Positions 31,846 to 38,661 of a DNA stretch of 43,299 bases are shown here, piece after piece. Within the stretch, counting starts at the first letter, position 1, and every line of letters starts with the position of its first letter. The position numbers were made by a program, and so were the translations under genes. The DNA comes from SFLA01 sp045533895. GTDB taxonomy: Bacteria > Bacillota > Clostridia > Oscillospirales > CAG-382. Location: positions 1-43,299 of the forward strand of contig JAZSIT010000147.1 of assembly GCA_045533895.1 (NCBI GenBank), written 5' to 3'. Below the pieces are notes generated by a model. It had not been told where the DNA came from and did no database searches. It worked only from the letters and a program-made list of their open reading frames with translations.

Positions 31846-32615
31846 TATCCCCGTGTCATCTCCCAGATTATAATAGATGCGGCAGCGGCAGCGTTAAGGC
31901 TTTCGGTTTTTCCGGTCATGGGAATTATGACAGATGCATCTGCCAGTTTTTTTATCTCCTCGGAAATACCTTTTCCCTCGTTGCCGATAATAAAGCTATC
32001 GCCTTTATTGATTTTGAATTCGCCCAAAGTGAGGGAATTTTCATAAAGCGCCGCGGCGTATACTTTGCCGTATTTTTTTGCGTTATTCACCGCCTCCGAA
32101 AAGGACGACGGAATATATATGTTTGCGGCAAACACCGCGCCCATTGAGGCGCGGAGCGTCTTGGGGTTAAAAACATCTGCGCAATCGGGGGAAAGGACTA
32201 TTCCTTCTACGCCCAGAGAGACCGCAGTTCTTATTACGGTACCCAGATTACCCGTATCACGCAAGGATTCCAAAAACAATACGGAACCGTGGTCGGGATA
32301 CTGCCTGTCAAAGAGAAGCCGGTTGCAAACACACAGTATACCCTGGGGCGATGATTCGGTAGACATTTTCTCAAATACGCTGTCCGAAACAAGGGTCTTT
32401 ATATCCTCCGGAAAGGCAGAAAGAAAACCGGAATACATATCACACGCTTTATTGGTGAAATACACACGCAAAGGCAAGCCGCAATGGCGGAGATATTCTT
32501 CCGCAAGATGTATTCCCTCTATAAAAAACAGACCCGTACGGGCGCGTTCTTTACTTTCCTTAAGGCGTACCACTGCTTTAATCTGTTCATTGTTTCTGGA
32601 GGTTATCTCGTTCAT
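31845..32615 (-). CDS. TrmH/SpoU-family RNA 2'-O-methyltransferase
   Basis: A 256-residue SPOUT methyltransferase, probably acting on 23S rRNA or tRNA ribose. An N-terminal substrate-binding domain (about 1-95, beginning ITSRNNEQIKAVVRL and FFIEG) precedes the knotted SPOUT domain with SLRDTGNLGTVIRTA (motif 1), IIGNEGKGISEEI (motif 2) and IPMTGKTESLNAAAAASII (motif 3), all complete. The exact target is not readable from sequence. It has its own promoter at 32659-32687, with an inverted repeat overlapping the -10. The 5' leader would be roughly 36 bases. Confidence 0.93.
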   Translation of the reverse strand: MNEITSRNNEQIKAVVRLKESKERARTGLFFIEGIHLAEEYLRHCGLPLRVYFTNKACDMYSGFLSAFPEDIKTLVSDSVFEKMSTESSPQGILCVCNRLLFDRQYPDHGSVLFLESLRDTGNLGTVIRTAVSLGVEGIVLSPDCADVFNPKTLRASMGAVFAANIYIPSSFSEAVNNAKKYGKVYAAALYENSLTLGEFKINKGDSFIIGNEGKGISEEIKKLADASVIIPMTGKTESLNAAAAASIIIWEMTRG

Positions 32616-32642
32616 CGTCGTTTTCCCAAGACAAAAAAATAT

Positions 32643-32666
32643 ACTATTATTATATTAAATAATAGT
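32643..32666. promoter_or_regulatory. 24-base palindrome over the trmH -10 box, possible operator
   Basis: Arms ACTATTATT (32643-32651) and AATAATAGT (32658-32666) are perfect inverted repeats of nine bases with a six-base centre. The right arm covers the -10 hexamer, and the left arm covers the likely start of transcription. It is AT-rich and does not match a family operator I know. Confidence 0.45.
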
Positions 32667-32687
32667 ACATTCTTTTTTTATTGTCAA
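32659..32687 (-). promoter_or_regulatory. Promoter of trmH-dprA-topA run, -35 spanning the prmC stop
   Basis: Minus strand TTGACA (32682-32687) and TATTAT (32659-32664) with 17 bases between. The TGA stop codon of prmC (32684-32686) is part of the -35 hexamer. Confidence 0.85.
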
Positions 32688-33544
32688 CACTTTTTTCCTA
32701 AAACTACACGGTCAATTCCATGGTTGTCTCTCAAAACCGCCACAGAGAAGCCTGCCGCCTTAAGAATTGCCGAAACATCCTGTGCTTGACCTATACCTAC
32801 CTCGTAGCATATAACGCCATCGGGAGCAAGTATTATAGGCAGATTGCGTGTTATCTCGCGGTAAAACTTAAGCCCGTCCTCGCCGCCGTCAAGTGCTGTT
32901 TCCGGCTCAGACAGCACGTTTGCGTCCAGTCCCGGAATATCATCGGTGGGAATATAGGGCGGGTTGCTTACCACAAGGTCAAACTGTCTTCCGTTGGCTG
33001 TAACAAGGTCCTCATAATCCTCGGGGTCAAGTGCATCAAATCTTTTAACGGTTACTGAAGGAAGGTCTTTAAGGTTTTCCTCTGTATACGGAATAGCTTT
33101 TCTGGACAATTCAAGTGCAAAACCGCGCACATCGGGACGCTCGGAGGCAATAGCTGCGGAGATACATCCGCTTCCCGAACAGATATCCGCAAAACAACCG
33201 TCCTTGGGAATAGCCTTCATAGCCGCCTGCGCCAGTTTTTCGGTATCTCCTCTGGGGATAAATACGCCGGGGCCCACCTTCATCTCTCTGCCGTAAAACC
33301 AACAGCTTCCCATAACGTACTGAACAGGGACACCCATGGCTATCTGCTGAAGGGAATCAGCCATACTTACGGGGAGTTCGGGAGGAATATTATCCTCCAG
33401 CTTAAGATACAGCTTGCTTCTGGGAATAGAAAGATGATGGCAGAGAAGAATATCGATTATCTCTGTTATCTCTCTTGCGTTGTCCTCCGAGCAGCCTTCG
33501 GTAAGATTCTTTTTTATTTCATATCTGTATTCGCCGATATTCAT
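32684..33544 (-). CDS. prmC: Release factor glutamine methyltransferase PrmC
   Basis: A 286-residue SAM-dependent enzyme that methylates the GGQ glutamine of release factors 1 and 2. An N-terminal helical domain (about 1-75) recognises the release factor; the Rossmann domain carries FADICSGSGCISAAIA (118-133) and NPPYIP (194-199). The conserved PRGDTE block precedes it (more often PRPETE). The start overlaps the DUF1385 stop by four bases. The prfA gene, often adjacent, is not here, but the pairing of a DUF1385 gene with prmC is a recurrent Firmicute arrangement. Confidence 0.96.
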   Translation of the reverse strand: MNIGEYRYEIKKNLTEGCSEDNAREITEIIDILLCHHLSIPRSKLYLKLEDNIPPELPVSMADSLQQIAMGVPVQYVMGSCWFYGREMKVGPGVFIPRGDTEKLAQAAMKAIPKDGCFADICSGSGCISAAIASERPDVRGFALELSRKAIPYTEENLKDLPSVTVKRFDALDPEDYEDLVTANGRQFDLVVSNPPYIPTDDIPGLDANVLSEPETALDGGEDGLKFYREITRNLPIILAPDGVICYEVGIGQAQDVSAILKAAGFSVAVLRDNHGIDRVVLGKKC

Positions 33545-34608
33545 TTACTTTCCTCCGCAGGTGCGTTTTCTTCGGTATTTTCTTCCGTGTTTTCCTCAAC
33601 TGCATCCTCAGTGGGAACAACAAAATCAGGGAATTCTGCGGGAAGTGCGGATTTTATGGAGCAAATTGCCACTTCCATCATGCTGTCATCAGGCTCGCGG
33701 GTGGTAATACGTTGCATCCACAGACCGGGAGCGGAGAATATTTTGGTAAACAAATTATCGTGCTTGCCTGCGTACATAACGTACTCGTAGTCGATACCCA
33801 CAACAAGGGGAAGCGCAATTAACTTTACGAGAACGATAAACCATCTCTCCCCTACGGGTGCCATAGGGAATACTGCGCTTACAGCCCAGAGAATGAGAGA
33901 GTTTACAAGAATTGAAACTATAAGCACCAAAAACATAAAGGAGGTGCCGCAACGAGGGTGGAAACGGGTATGCTTGCGCACGTTTTCCACGGTAAGCTCC
34001 TCGCCGGATTCATAGCAATCTATACTCTTATGCTCTGCGCCGTGGTACATATACACACGCTTTATATCGGGAATAAACGAAGTGAGTCCGATATAGCCGA
34101 TAAAAATAAGTATTTTAAGTACGCCGTCAACACATCTGGATGCAAAATGGAAATCCGTATCCTCAACCTTAAAAATAAGGTCGGATATAAACGAAGGCAG
34201 CCACATAAACAGCACCAACGCCAAGGCTACACCTAAGACAACCGCTATGGCTGATATGACCTTCATCAGTTTATCGCCTAACTTTTCGGTTATCCATTTA
34301 TCAAATTTGCTCTCGCTCTCCATCTCGTCGATACCCAGCAGCTCGGTAGCTTCTGTCATAGTACCCATGGAAAGCATAAGTGTTTCCACGAAATTCACTA
34401 TACCGCGAATGATAGGTATACGGAGAAAAGCGCTTTTTTCTTTTATGGATTTATGTTTCTTTTTTCGTACGGTTATCTTTCCGTTGTCTGTACGGCGGAC
34501 AGCCATGGCAATATCGTTGCCGCTTTTCATCATTACGCCTTCCATAAGCGCACTGCCGCCCACCCTGCCCAAACGGCAGGAAATTTTATTATCGGATTTC
34601 TTTGACAT
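33541..34608 (-). CDS. DUF1385 membrane protein (YqhQ-like)
   Basis: A 355-residue polytopic membrane protein of the DUF1385 family, function unknown. Family hallmarks: GGSALMEGVMMKSG near the N-terminus, FLRIPIIRGIVNFVETL, and YMYHGAEHKSIDCYESGEELTVENVRKHTRFHPRCGT, in which the His/Cys-rich block is strongly conserved. It has about four to five membrane helices (around 115-145, 165-185, 220-250 and 255-275) and an acidic C-terminus with repeated E-E-N-T. The gene is first in a DUF1385-prmC unit, and its promoter shares a -10 with the divergent RNHCP gene. Confidence 0.92.
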   Translation of the reverse strand: MSKKSDNKISCRLGRVGGSALMEGVMMKSGNDIAMAVRRTDNGKITVRKKKHKSIKEKSAFLRIPIIRGIVNFVETLMLSMGTMTEATELLGIDEMESESKFDKWITEKLGDKLMKVISAIAVVLGVALALVLFMWLPSFISDLIFKVEDTDFHFASRCVDGVLKILIFIGYIGLTSFIPDIKRVYMYHGAEHKSIDCYESGEELTVENVRKHTRFHPRCGTSFMFLVLIVSILVNSLILWAVSAVFPMAPVGERWFIVLVKLIALPLVVGIDYEYVMYAGKHDNLFTKIFSAPGLWMQRITTREPDDSMMEVAICSIKSALPAEFPDFVVPTEDAVEENTEENTEENAPAEESK

Positions 34609-34624
34609 ATTTTGCCCTCCCGAC

Positions 34625-34653
34625 TTGAAATCTTAACAAATAGATATTATAAT
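34625..34653 (+). promoter_or_regulatory. Promoter of the RNHCP-pepF operon, sharing its -10 with DUF1385
   Basis: TTGAAA (34625-34630) and TATAAT (34648-34653) are exactly 17 bases apart on the plus strand. The -10 overlaps the opposite-strand -10 of DUF1385 inside the palindrome ATTATAAT (34646-34653). Confidence 0.82.
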
Positions 34654-34674
34654 AAAAACAAAGTGAAAAGTAAA
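34646..34674 (-). promoter_or_regulatory. Promoter of DUF1385-prmC, overlapping the divergent promoter
   Basis: Minus strand TTTACT (34669-34674) and TATAAT (34646-34651) with 17 bases between. It reads left into DUF1385, with about a 30-base leader. Confidence 0.72.
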
Positions 34675-34705
34675 CAGTAATTTGTAAATAAATTTGGAGG
34701 AGCAA

Positions 34706-35041
34706 GTGGAAAACACACTATTTACAAAAAAAGACAGTGGTTTTGTTTGTCTTAACTGCGGAAAAGAAGTTCCGCCGCTGGGATATTCGTCCAGAAACCA
34801 TTGTCCCTTTTGCCTTTGCTCGCGCCACGTAGACATTAATCCGGGGGACAGAGCAAGTGAATGCGGCGCGGTTATGGACCCTGTTGAAGTACGCACAGAG
34901 GCAAAAAGAGGTTTTGTTATAACACACAAATGCAGAAAGTGCGGTTTCAAACGGGTGAACGGCAGCCAAAAGGACGATGATACCCGGTTACTTATAGAAT
35001 ACACCAATCCATATAATATTCCAAAAGGAGGAGGAAAATGA
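34706..35041 (+). CDS. RNHCP-domain zinc-binding protein
   Basis: A 111-residue protein with the RNHCP signature (RNHCPFCLCSRHVD at about 30-43), preceded by C15-x2-C18 and followed by a single Cys near 53 and a C-x2-C pair (HKCRKCG) near 75-80. These cysteines probably bind zinc. The family is named after its motif and has no settled function. I use the GTG at 34706, which follows GGAGGA at normal spacing; an upstream TTG at 34694 is part of that SD. Its stop codon overlaps the start of the next gene (ATGA), so the two are translationally coupled. Confidence 0.9.
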   Translation: MENTLFTKKDSGFVCLNCGKEVPPLGYSSRNHCPFCLCSRHVDINPGDRASECGAVMDPVEVRTEAKRGFVITHKCRKCGFKRVNGSQKDDDTRLLIEYTNPYNIPKGGGK

Positions 35042-36069
35042 AAAAATTTCTTAAACGCTTTTACGATGCCGCATTCTCACCCCTTCTCTGCGCGGTACTG
35101 GGATTTATCGGTGCTTTATGCATAACTCCCTTTTCCGGGGTTGCCACCGCCTTGCCCATACTTCCCCTTTGCGCTTTGGCGGCAGGATTTCTTAAAATGA
35201 ATCCCACGGTGAAAATACTGTTTTTTGCATTATGCGGAGGATTGATGCGAGCAGGATATTCTGCGGAAGTGACAGACATTTTAGTATTCGCCCTTGTTTG
35301 CGCCGCCTGTGTCGCACTGGGGCATTATACGGTGCTGCTGTTCAAAAACAAAAAATACCGTTTCTGGGCTGTAATTCCTCTCGGAGTTGCTTTTGCAATA
35401 CAAATGGCGTTTGGCGGAAACTTGGTTTCGTATATCAATGCGAAAAGCGCAACTGATAATTATGTCAACTCGCACTACGACGGCGAGAACGAAGACGTGG
35501 GCGGACTTGAATATCATTATATTTCCCGCACTTGGCGCAGGGAAATAAAATCTTTGCCCGTACCCGTGGTTGTGGGTGAATTGGTTGTTTGCAAGAATTA
35601 TGTCAGAGATGATTATGTAAACAAGGTCGAGGTTTATCTTATGACGGAGCAACGCGCCGCAGTCGCAAATGCCCTGCGCGCCGCTTTCCCCGACGGTTCA
35701 TTTAAGGTAGAAGCAGAAAAGATTTACGGATACCCCGATAGTGACGTTTTCACCACCGACAAAGCTGATTATACAGACAGAATGGTGTTTGCTGTATATC
35801 TGGGCGCGCTGACAGACCAAGAAGGATTTCTTAGCACTGCTTCTCTTTACCGCAAGGCTCTGGAAAACGCAGGAGTTGATGCGGCGCAGATAATATTCCG
35901 TGGCGGCGGACACGGCTTGTACCCTATGGAGGAGGTATATTTTGAGTCTCCTCTGCAAAACACAAGAATAAAATATAACTGCGGAAGCGTATTTTATCCC
36001 CTTCAGAGAGAGCTTGACAAGTACTTCGGAAATGAACAAATTGTATATATTAAAGGAGAAAAACAATGA
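35038..36069 (+). CDS. Unknown membrane protein coupled to PepF
   Basis: A 343-residue protein that I cannot assign. The N-terminal ~130 residues contain four or five hydrophobic helices (about 12-32, 36-52, 56-72, 78-102 and 108-125). The C-terminal ~215 residues are soluble and beta/alpha mixed, with a Tyr/Asp-rich stretch (YGYPDSDVF, TDKADYTDRM). It has no recognisable catalytic motif. It overlaps RNHCP by four bases and pepF by four bases, so all three are made together. Coupling with a peptidase suggests a role in peptide handling or envelope, but this is inference. Confidence 0.8.
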   Translation: MKKFLKRFYDAAFSPLLCAVLGFIGALCITPFSGVATALPILPLCALAAGFLKMNPTVKILFFALCGGLMRAGYSAEVTDILVFALVCAACVALGHYTVLLFKNKKYRFWAVIPLGVAFAIQMAFGGNLVSYINAKSATDNYVNSHYDGENEDVGGLEYHYISRTWRREIKSLPVPVVVGELVVCKNYVRDDYVNKVEVYLMTEQRAAVANALRAAFPDGSFKVEAEKIYGYPDSDVFTTDKADYTDRMVFAVYLGALTDQEGFLSTASLYRKALENAGVDAAQIIFRGGGHGLYPMEEVYFESPLQNTRIKYNCGSVFYPLQRELDKYFGNEQIVYIKGEKQ

Positions 36070-37847
36070 AAAGCAGACGCGAAATGAATCCCGAATATAT
36101 GTGGGATTTTACACACATTTATCCTGACAAGGCTGCTTGGGAAAATGCACTTGCAGAGGCTGACCGTCTTACGGATACCATTCCTGCCGTAAAAGGCACT
36201 TTGGGCAACAGCGCGGAAAGTCTTAAGGCGGCTTTGGACCTGCTGGCACAGACAAATCAGGCGGCAGAGCTTCCCTATATCTACGCTATGCTATATAAGA
36301 GCGCAGATAATTCCGATAACGAAGCGCAGGAAATGGAAGCAAAGGCTATGATGCTATTGGTAAAGCTGGGCACAGTATGCTCTTTTATCGAGCCCGAGAT
36401 ACTTTCCATACCCGAAGAAACACTTAAAGAATACATGGCTGACGAAGATCTTGCTACCTACCGCCATATGATTGAAGATATATCAAGAGGCAGAGCGCAC
36501 GTCCTTGACGAAAAGAGCGAAAAGCTGCTTGCACAGATGGGCGATATAACCAACGTGCCCGACGATTGCTTTACCATGTTCTCTAACGTTGATATTGAGC
36601 TTCCTTGTATCACCGACGAAAAGGGCGAAAAGGTACAGCTTACCAACGGCAACATGGGTATTTACCGCGAAAGCAAGGACAGACGAGTTAGAGAAGAGAC
36701 CTTTGAGGGTTATTTCGGCACATACAAAAAGTACGTAAACACCGTTGCGGCAATGTATGCGGGCAACGTGAAAATAGATAACTATTTTGCCGAAGTGCGC
36801 GGCTACGAAAGCGCTTGCCACAAGGCACTCTTCGGCGGCAATATTCCCGTTTCCGTATACGATTCTCTTATTGAAGCGGTTCACGGCGCACTTCCCACTA
36901 TGAAGAGATATATACAGCTCCGCAAGGAAACTCTGGGTCTTGAAAGCATTGATATGTTCGACCTTTACACTCCCATGATCGAGGACGTGGACTTTACCGT
37001 CACCTATGATCAAGCAAAGGATATGGTAAAGAAAGCACTTCTCCCTCTGGGCGAAAGATATCAGGAGCTCCTCGACAAGGCTTACGCTGAGCACTGGATG
37101 GACGTATACGAAAACAAGGGCAAGCGTTCAGGCGCATTCTCCTGCGGCGTATACGGCGTGCATCCTTACGTACTTCTTAACTATACCGACAGTCTTGACG
37201 ATGCGTTCACTATGGCTCACGAGCTGGGACACGCAATGCACTCTTATCTGTCCTCCGAAAAGCAAGATTATGTTAACCACAATTACCGCATAATGGTAGC
37301 TGAAGTGGCTTCTACCGTAAACGAAGTTTTGCTTACCATGTACCTGCTTAAGAACGAGACAGACAAGAAGCGCAAGGCGTATATACTCAATCATTTCCTT
37401 GAAGGATTCCGTACAACCGTATTCAGACAGACACTTTTCGCTGAATTTGAGCGTAAAGCCCACGATATGGCGCAGGCAGGCGTTCCTCTTACACCCAAGG
37501 CTCTGTGCGATATTTACCACGGTCTTATTTCCCTTTACTACGAGGGAGCGGGTATAAACGATATTATGCAGTACGAATGGGCATATATCCCCCACTTCTA
37601 CACGGCATATTATGTCTACCAGTACGCTACCGGATTTTCAAGCGCAGTTGCTATTGCAAGGAATATTCTTGAGACGGGCGATGCATCCGGATATCTTGAA
37701 TTTCTTACCACCGGCGGAAGCGATTATCCTCTTAACGAGCTTAAGATAGCAGGCATCGACCTTACCAAGCCCGAAGCGGTGAGCAGTGCGATGAAAGTGT
37801 TTGACGATACCGTAACCGAACTGAAAGAGCTTCTTTCCGAAATATAA
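36066..37847 (+). CDS. pepF: Oligoendopeptidase F (M3B metallopeptidase)
   Basis: A 593-residue cytoplasmic zinc metallopeptidase that cleaves oligopeptides of roughly 7-17 residues. The catalytic H-E-L-G-H motif is at 385-389 (AHELGHAMHSYL), and the third zinc ligand is the glutamate at about 413 in VAEVAST. The N-terminal PepF lobe (DLYTP and the coiled helical region) and the C-terminal YYVYQYATGFSSA are family-typical. The start overlaps the membrane protein gene (ATGA) with AAAGGAG upstream. It is followed by the hairpin at 37860-37891. Confidence 0.97.
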   Translation: MKSRREMNPEYMWDFTHIYPDKAAWENALAEADRLTDTIPAVKGTLGNSAESLKAALDLLAQTNQAAELPYIYAMLYKSADNSDNEAQEMEAKAMMLLVKLGTVCSFIEPEILSIPEETLKEYMADEDLATYRHMIEDISRGRAHVLDEKSEKLLAQMGDITNVPDDCFTMFSNVDIELPCITDEKGEKVQLTNGNMGIYRESKDRRVREETFEGYFGTYKKYVNTVAAMYAGNVKIDNYFAEVRGYESACHKALFGGNIPVSVYDSLIEAVHGALPTMKRYIQLRKETLGLESIDMFDLYTPMIEDVDFTVTYDQAKDMVKKALLPLGERYQELLDKAYAEHWMDVYENKGKRSGAFSCGVYGVHPYVLLNYTDSLDDAFTMAHELGHAMHSYLSSEKQDYVNHNYRIMVAEVASTVNEVLLTMYLLKNETDKKRKAYILNHFLEGFRTTVFRQTLFAEFERKAHDMAQAGVPLTPKALCDIYHGLISLYYEGAGINDIMQYEWAYIPHFYTAYYVYQYATGFSSAVAIARNILETGDASGYLEFLTTGGSDYPLNELKIAGIDLTKPEAVSSAMKVFDDTVTELKELLSEI

Positions 37848-37859
37848 AATTATCTTTTA

Positions 37860-37891
37860 CAAGTCCTCTGTTTCAAAAAGCAGAGGACTTG
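37860..37891 (+). terminator. Terminator after pepF
   Basis: An 11-base perfect stem (CAAGTCCTCTG / CAGAGGACTTG) with a 10-base loop, 13 bases after the pepF stop. The following CTTTG is a short U tract, so efficiency may be modest. TATAAT at 37897-37902 follows at once and may be a -10 for the next gene. Confidence 0.72.
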
Positions 37892-37965
37892 CTTTGTATA
37901 ATACTGTCCCGTGCTGGCAAAAATAGTTTAGCCGGAATAAACTGAAAACGGGGCGATGATAAAAA

Positions 37966-38343
37966 GTGAATGAACAAACTGTAATACGGCGCGGAGATAT
38001 ATATTATGCGGACCTTTCACCGGTGGTAGGTTCGGAACAAGGGGGAATAAGACCCGTCCTGATCGTACAAAACGACGTGGGTAACCGACACAGCCCCACG
38101 GTAATTGCCGCCGCAATAACATCACAAACAGGAAAAGCGAGACTTCCCACACATATAGAAGTAACCGGAAGCAGTATAAAAATGGGCAGCGAAAACGGTT
38201 GCGGTCTGGCGAAAAACTCCATAATTTTACTGGAACAAATACGTACTCTGGACAAAAAGCGACTCAAGGACAAAATGGGGCATCTTGACGAAGACACCAT
38301 GCGGCAGGTCAACGAAGCGCTTAACGTAAGCTTTGGATTATAA
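37966..38343 (+). CDS. MazF/PemK-family toxin, no antitoxin visible
   Basis: A 125-residue endoribonuclease of the EndoA/MazF group that would cleave single-stranded mRNA at short motifs. Family blocks are complete: VIRRGDIYYADLSPVVGSEQGGIRPVLI, then NDVGNRHSPTVIAAAIT, the KARLPTHIEV strand and the ENGCGLAKNSIILLEQIRTLDKKRL block. The start is GTG with only a weak SD upstream. A MazE-like antitoxin gene would normally overlap or precede it, but only 118 bases separate it from pepF and none is encoded there. An inverted repeat (AGTTTA / TAAACT, 37925-37943) lies just upstream and might be an operator. Confidence 0.93.
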   Translation: MNEQTVIRRGDIYYADLSPVVGSEQGGIRPVLIVQNDVGNRHSPTVIAAAITSQTGKARLPTHIEVTGSSIKMGSENGCGLAKNSIILLEQIRTLDKKRLKDKMGHLDEDTMRQVNEALNVSFGL

Positions 38344-38348
38344 CTAAT

Positions 38349-38375
38349 AAGGGCATCCTTTGGAGGAATGCCCTT
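38349..38375 (+). terminator. Terminator after the mazF-like gene
   Basis: Stem AAGGGCAT / ATGCCCTT with an extra CC/GG pair and one bulged A, followed by TGTTTTCG. It lies six bases after the stop codon. Confidence 0.72.
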
Positions 38376-38421
38376 TGTTTTCGTTAAAAGAAAAAATATA
38401 AAAATAATAGCAAAAAAAGTA

Positions 38422-38449
38422 TTGACAAATTTGTTTTTGTGAGTATAAT
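38422..38449 (+). promoter_or_regulatory. Consensus promoter of tRNA-Leu
   Basis: TTGACA (38422-38427) and TATAAT (38444-38449), 16 bases apart: twelve of twelve consensus positions, as expected for a stable RNA. The tRNA begins 14 bases after the -10. Confidence 0.9.
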
Positions 38450-38462
38450 AGTGAATGTTCAC

Positions 38463-38545
38463 GCGGCTGTGGCGGAACAGGCAGACGCGCACGTTTGAGG
38501 GGCGTGTGGGCAACCGTATGGGTTCAAGTCCCATCAGCCGCACCA
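38463..38545 (+). tRNA. tRNA-Leu(GAG)
   Basis: A class II tRNA of 83 bases with encoded CCA. The acceptor stem GCGGCTG / CAGCCGC pairs perfectly (38463-38469 with the 3' strand). The anticodon stem CACGT / GCGTG closes a seven-base loop TTGAGGG, which places GAG at 38497-38499, reading CUC and CUU. A long variable arm of about 11 bases and a T arm ATGGG / CCCAT with TTCAAGT follow. It is a single-gene unit between a consensus promoter and a UUCG-loop terminator. Confidence 0.97.
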
Positions 38546-38546
38546 A

Positions 38547-38580
38547 AATCCAAGTCTTCGGACTTGGATTTTTTGTTTTT
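38547..38580 (+). terminator. Terminator of tRNA-Leu
   Basis: A ten-base stem (AATCCAAGTC / GACTTGGATT) capped by a UUCG tetraloop and followed by TTTTGTTTTT. It starts two bases after the CCA end. Confidence 0.95.
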
Positions 38581-38606
38581 ACAGTTCTTTCTCTGCACAA
38601 GATAGG

Positions 38607-38635
38607 TTGATTCTTTATTAAAAATACTGTATAAT
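38607..38635 (+). promoter_or_regulatory. Promoter of the DUF4855 gene
   Basis: TTGATT (38607-38612) and TATAAT (38630-38635), 17 bases apart, about 27 bases before the start codon. Confidence 0.78.
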
Positions 38636-38661
38636 ATCAGTGTTTTAAGGAGGTAACGCTT

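Noticed and set aside
37848..37965. A short antitoxin frame before the mazF-like gene
   Set aside because: Only a terminator stem, a possible -10 box and an inverted repeat are there; no frame of useful length with an SD.
38463..38580. tRNA-Leu as an integration site of a genomic island
   Set aside because: I saw no repeat of the tRNA 3' end in the downstream 4.7 kb, and no integrase; the boundary of the accessory genes may be coincidental.
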